Below are positions 61,251 through 64,000 of a DNA stretch of 64,000 bases, one piece after another. The position numbers and the translations under genes are program-made. This DNA is from Candidatus Kryptoniota bacterium (lineage in GTDB: Bacteria; Bacteroidota; Ignavibacteria; Kryptoniales; JAKASW01). The notes below the pieces were generated by a model. It was not told where the DNA came from. It saw nothing but the letters and a program-made list of their open reading frames with translations, and ran no database searches. The stretch is from assembly GCA_036567965.1 (NCBI GenBank), contig DATCTN010000031.1, positions 62,001 through 126,000 of the forward strand. Reading direction: 5' to 3'. Numbering within the stretch: the stretch's first letter is position 1; every line of letters begins with the position of its first letter.

Positions 61251-64000
61251 GTGAAACACGCGTTACGAATTTTCGTCCGGTCGGTCGGGGCAAACGGTCG
61301 GAGTCCTTCTATCAGGAGCACATTTATTCTGGTGGGAATCCTCTTTCTGGCGTCAGCGCAGACCTTGATGGCCACCGGGACAGTAAAGGGAAAAGTCTAC
61401 GATAAGGATACGAAGACAGAGCTTCCCGGTGCCAACATTCTGGTGAAGGGAACAAGTATCGGGGCGGCTACCGATATCAACGGAGCTTACAGTATTCCGA
61501 ATGCTCCAGCAGGTGCCCAGACGATTGTAGTTTCCTATGTGGGTTATCGCTCGTCGAGTGTAGATGTAACTATTGTCGATGGCGGTACCACAACGCAGGA
61601 TTTTTATCTTGAGCCGGTTGCGGTCCAGGGCAAGGAAGTCATTGTCACTGCCCAGGCACAGGGGCAGATCCAGGCGATCAACCAGCAGCTGACTTCGAAC
61701 AAAATTGTGAACGTCGTGTCGGATGCGAAGATTCAGCAGCTCCCCGACTTCAACGCGGCACAGGCCATAAGCCGTTTGCCGGGCGTCTCAGTCACAAATA
61801 GCTCTGGCGAGGCTAACAAGGTCGTGATCAGAGGTCTGGCTCCTGAATACAATGAAGTGGCAGTAAGCGGAGTGACAGTTGCATCAACTGGAAGCGCTCA
61901 GATCGGTGCGACTTCACACATTGCCTCGCCCGGCGGCGGATCAATCAACAACGATAGAAGCGTTGACCTTACCATGGTTACTCCATACATGATTAAGTCA
62001 ATTGAAGTTTACAAAACGCTTACTCCGGATATGAACGCGAATGCCATCGGGGGTTTTGTCAACATGTCTCTAAGAGAGGCGCCGTCCGGAATCCATGGCG
62101 ACGCTTTGTGGCAATCGGGCTACACGCAGAAGAGCAACACGTACGGAAATTACAGAGCTGTGGCATCGGCCAGCGATCGCTTTTTTAATGATATGCTCGG
62201 AGTGTATGTGCTCGGAAATGCAGAGCAGTACGACAGAAATTCAGATAACATGACTGCCTCATACACTATCCCGGTTGCTGATTCGGTGAAGGTGACGAAT
62301 GTTGGACTTCAGCGTCATATAGAAACCAGGAAACGGTACGGTGGAAATCTAATTCTTGATTACAAGTTCCCCTCGGGCTCGATTAAATCGATAAATATGA
62401 TTAGCCGTCTGAATTCCAATTCTCAAGATTATACGGAGAACCTGAATTATTCGGGTAGAGCGCTCAGTTTCACGTATGGGGCGGGAAATCAAAATACTGA
62501 TCTTGCCGTCAACACATTAAATATCGTGAATGATTTCGGGTTCGTGTCTGTAGATTTGTTAGCTGGCAATACTTATTCCCGTAACCATCTTCCAGCCTTC
62601 CCTGATTTTCAATTTCACCAACAGCAATCGTATCCTCCAACTCCTCTCAACACCATTCCGGAGGATTTATCGACTGAGACAAAGTATCAAGGCACTGATG
62701 CCACGATACTCGACGATATGGGTTTGTTTAGTTCCGACTATCACGAGAACGACCAGGTTTACAAAGGCGATTTCAAAGTGCCATTGAATTTCGGGAATTC
62801 AGTTTCGGGCTTCTTCAAATTCGGCGGCGAGTATCGTTACAACTATCACACTAATGATCAAAGTACACCTTACGGAAATATAAGCGGACCGGTTGCTGGA
62901 GGAGGGACTACCACTGATCCTAATACGATAATGGGTGATTCTCTCATAGCGCATTTCCCTCAACTCAAAGGGGCCAGTGGCAATTTCACCGGTACTTATT
63001 TCACGACGCCTCTCGGTTCGAATCTTTACAACAGTTTCCTCAACGACAACTTTGGAAAGATATACTGGATTGTCGACCCAACTATTTTGAATTATGCCGT
63101 TAATTATCTCTCCACCGACACCATTTTCCGTGCGAAAAGTGGTGCGGGTGGGTGGTATGATGGCATATATCAAAATTATCCTAACGACTATAAATACATA
63201 GAGAGGTATTACGCAGCATACTTGATGTCAGAATTAGATTTCGGACCTGACCTTATGGTGGTCGGAGGTGCGAGATACGAAGAGGATAAATCGCTGTTCT
63301 TTGCGTGGGACGTACTCGATGATCCTAGTCCTTCAAATCAACGGGCTTACCCCGTGACCAGTTATCCGGAAAGTCATTACTGGCTCCCAATGGTACAGGC
63401 GAAATATGATATTGCCGATTGGGCTGATCTGCGATATTCATATACGCAGACACTTGCACGGCCCGGTTATTCGCAACTTGATCCACACTTCTACCTGGAC
63501 TACAGCCATAATAATGTTTGGGCGGGGAACCCTAATCTCAAGCCTGCACAGGCGTACAATCATGATATTGAGCTTACGCTTCACAGCAATGGCATAGGAC
63601 TCATTACCATAGGGGCATTTTACAAAACCATATCGCACTTCACGTACCCCACGTCATACCCAATGCTTGATGATCCGAGTAGTGTCCCGGCCGGATTTGA
63701 CTCTACCGGTTCATTCCGTTTTCCAAATGGAGTTAAGCCAAATCAGCAGGTCGGAGCGGTGTATACTTACATAAACAGCCCTTACAAGGCTTTACTGAAA
63801 GGCGTCGAAGCAGATTTCGAAACGAGATTCTGGTATTTGCCGTCTCCGTTAGATGGGGTCGTTTTCGGTATCAACTACACTCATATTTCGTCGTCAGCGA
63901 CATATCCGTTTCTGTTCGTTCGTACTATCAACAATCCTACTCCGCCGCCGAGATTCAAGACCATTTTGGTCGATAGTTCACGCAGCGGAAGATTGCTTGA
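61251..64000 (+). CDS. TonB-dependent receptor, 3' end outside window
   Basis: The frame is open from GTG 61251 (behind AAGGAGG at 61237-61243) to the window edge, giving at least 916 residues. A long signal region ends near residue 43 (LASAQTLMATG). Residues about 44-120 are a carboxypeptidase-regulatory-like domain (GKVYDKDTKTELPGANILV, ending VSYVGYRSSSVDV). The plug follows (QQLPDFNAAQAISRLPGVSV, VVIRGLAPEYN). The barrel includes YSYTQTLARPGYSQLDP and WAGNPNLKPAQAYNHD near residue 730-760. No TonB box is certain. It would import oligosaccharides across the outer membrane with ExbB/TonB energy. No SusD-like gene is visible yet; one could lie beyond the edge. Confidence 0.92.
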   Translation, partial: MKHALRIFVRSVGANGRSPSIRSTFILVGILFLASAQTLMATGTVKGKVYDKDTKTELPGANILVKGTSIGAATDINGAYSIPNAPAGAQTIVVSYVGYRSSSVDVTIVDGGTTTQDFYLEPVAVQGKEVIVTAQAQGQIQAINQQLTSNKIVNVVSDAKIQQLPDFNAAQAISRLPGVSVTNSSGEANKVVIRGLAPEYNEVAVSGVTVASTGSAQIGATSHIASPGGGSINNDRSVDLTMVTPYMIKSIEVYKTLTPDMNANAIGGFVNMSLREAPSGIHGDALWQSGYTQKSNTYGNYRAVASASDRFFNDMLGVYVLGNAEQYDRNSDNMTASYTIPVADSVKVTNVGLQRHIETRKRYGGNLILDYKFPSGSIKSINMISRLNSNSQDYTENLNYSGRALSFTYGAGNQNTDLAVNTLNIVNDFGFVSVDLLAGNTYSRNHLPAFPDFQFHQQQSYPPTPLNTIPEDLSTETKYQGTDATILDDMGLFSSDYHENDQVYKGDFKVPLNFGNSVSGFFKFGGEYRYNYHTNDQSTPYGNISGPVAGGGTTTDPNTIMGDSLIAHFPQLKGASGNFTGTYFTTPLGSNLYNSFLNDNFGKIYWIVDPTILNYAVNYLSTDTIFRAKSGAGGWYDGIYQNYPNDYKYIERYYAAYLMSELDFGPDLMVVGGARYEEDKSLFFAWDVLDDPSPSNQRAYPVTSYPESHYWLPMVQAKYDIADWADLRYSYTQTLARPGYSQLDPHFYLDYSHNNVWAGNPNLKPAQAYNHDIELTLHSNGIGLITIGAFYKTISHFTYPTSYPMLDDPSSVPAGFDSTGSFRFPNGVKPNQQVGAVYTYINSPYKALLKGVEADFETRFWYLPSPLDGVVFGINYTHISSSATYPFLFVRTINNPTPPPRFKTILVDSSRSGRLL

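Noticed and set aside
1-64000. tRNA, rRNA, phage or insertion-sequence genes
   Set aside because: I looked for cloverleaf arms, transposase motifs and integrases in the intergenic stretches and saw none; small or divergent RNAs could still be missed by eye.

Overview
The window reads as a chromosome segment from a member of the Fibrobacteres-Chlorobi-Bacteroidetes group, most likely the Ignavibacteriota or a close relative. The main evidence is a row of secreted proteins ending in the type IX secretion (T9SS) C-terminal domain with the wording QN(Y/F)PNPFNP(T/S/A)TVI.YQL and VYDVLGREV.TLV. A TonB-dependent receptor with a carboxypeptidase-regulatory-like N-terminal domain and outer-membrane barrel proteins fit the same group. 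Gene order and codon use look chromosomal. I see no phage, plasmid, intact insertion sequence, CRISPR array, rRNA or tRNA.

Layout: (a) 1-5.7 kb is housekeeping and hypothetical genes: a partial barrel-like protein, a MuiA/DUF4139 protein, a HAD phosphatase, a 54-residue membrane protein, a Cys-rich DUF3795 protein and a group II PLP decarboxylase. (b) 5.8-20.7 kb is an island of seven plus-strand T9SS cargo genes, interrupted only by a minus-strand SemiSWEET gene. Four of them carry Asp-box beta-propeller repeats, one is DUF3160, and two are of unknown fold. The sorting-domain DNA is nearly identical between some neighbours whose upstream parts are unrelated. (c) 20.8-23.9 kb has a PaiB-like flavoprotein, an AraC-MGMT fusion and a B12-binding-type radical SAM protein. 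(d) 24.2-29.2 kb holds four co-directional genes: proline dehydrogenase, a 4-hydroxy-2-oxoglutarate aldolase-like protein, alanine-glyoxylate aminotransferase and an animal-type P5C dehydrogenase. Together they match the mitochondrial/peroxisomal trans-4-hydroxyproline degradation route of animals rather than the usual bacterial epimerase route. This is the most interesting system in the window. (e) 29.3-47.1 kb is mixed: barrel proteins, an Asp-box protein, an M3 peptidase, YciI, CapA, a class Ic aspartate aminotransferase (which could supply the one missing transamination of region d), a diiron MBL-fold protein, DJ-1/PfpI, an acyl-ACP desaturase, a cupin, DUF3052, an MFS transporter, and a SpoIIE-type phosphatase. 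(f) 47.3-64 kb is a xylan/xylo-oligosaccharide utilisation locus. It has an exported GH3, a barrel protein plus a decayed paralogue fragment, xylose isomerase, cytoplasmic GH10, a PfkB kinase, a NagZ-type GH3, a GH116, a GPH-family symporter, and a TonB-dependent receptor that runs off the window.

How the genes may work together: in region f the TonB receptor and exported GH3 would bring in and trim oligosaccharides, the symporter would carry them across the inner membrane, and GH10, GH116 and the second GH3 (none with a visible signal peptide) would finish depolymerisation inside. XylA would then isomerise xylose. No FGGY xylulokinase is in the window, and the PfkB kinase sits where one would be expected. 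In region d hydroxyproline would be oxidised, its carbon skeleton split to pyruvate and glyoxylate, and glyoxylate transaminated to glycine. All functional statements come from reading the sequence and family knowledge; no database search was run.
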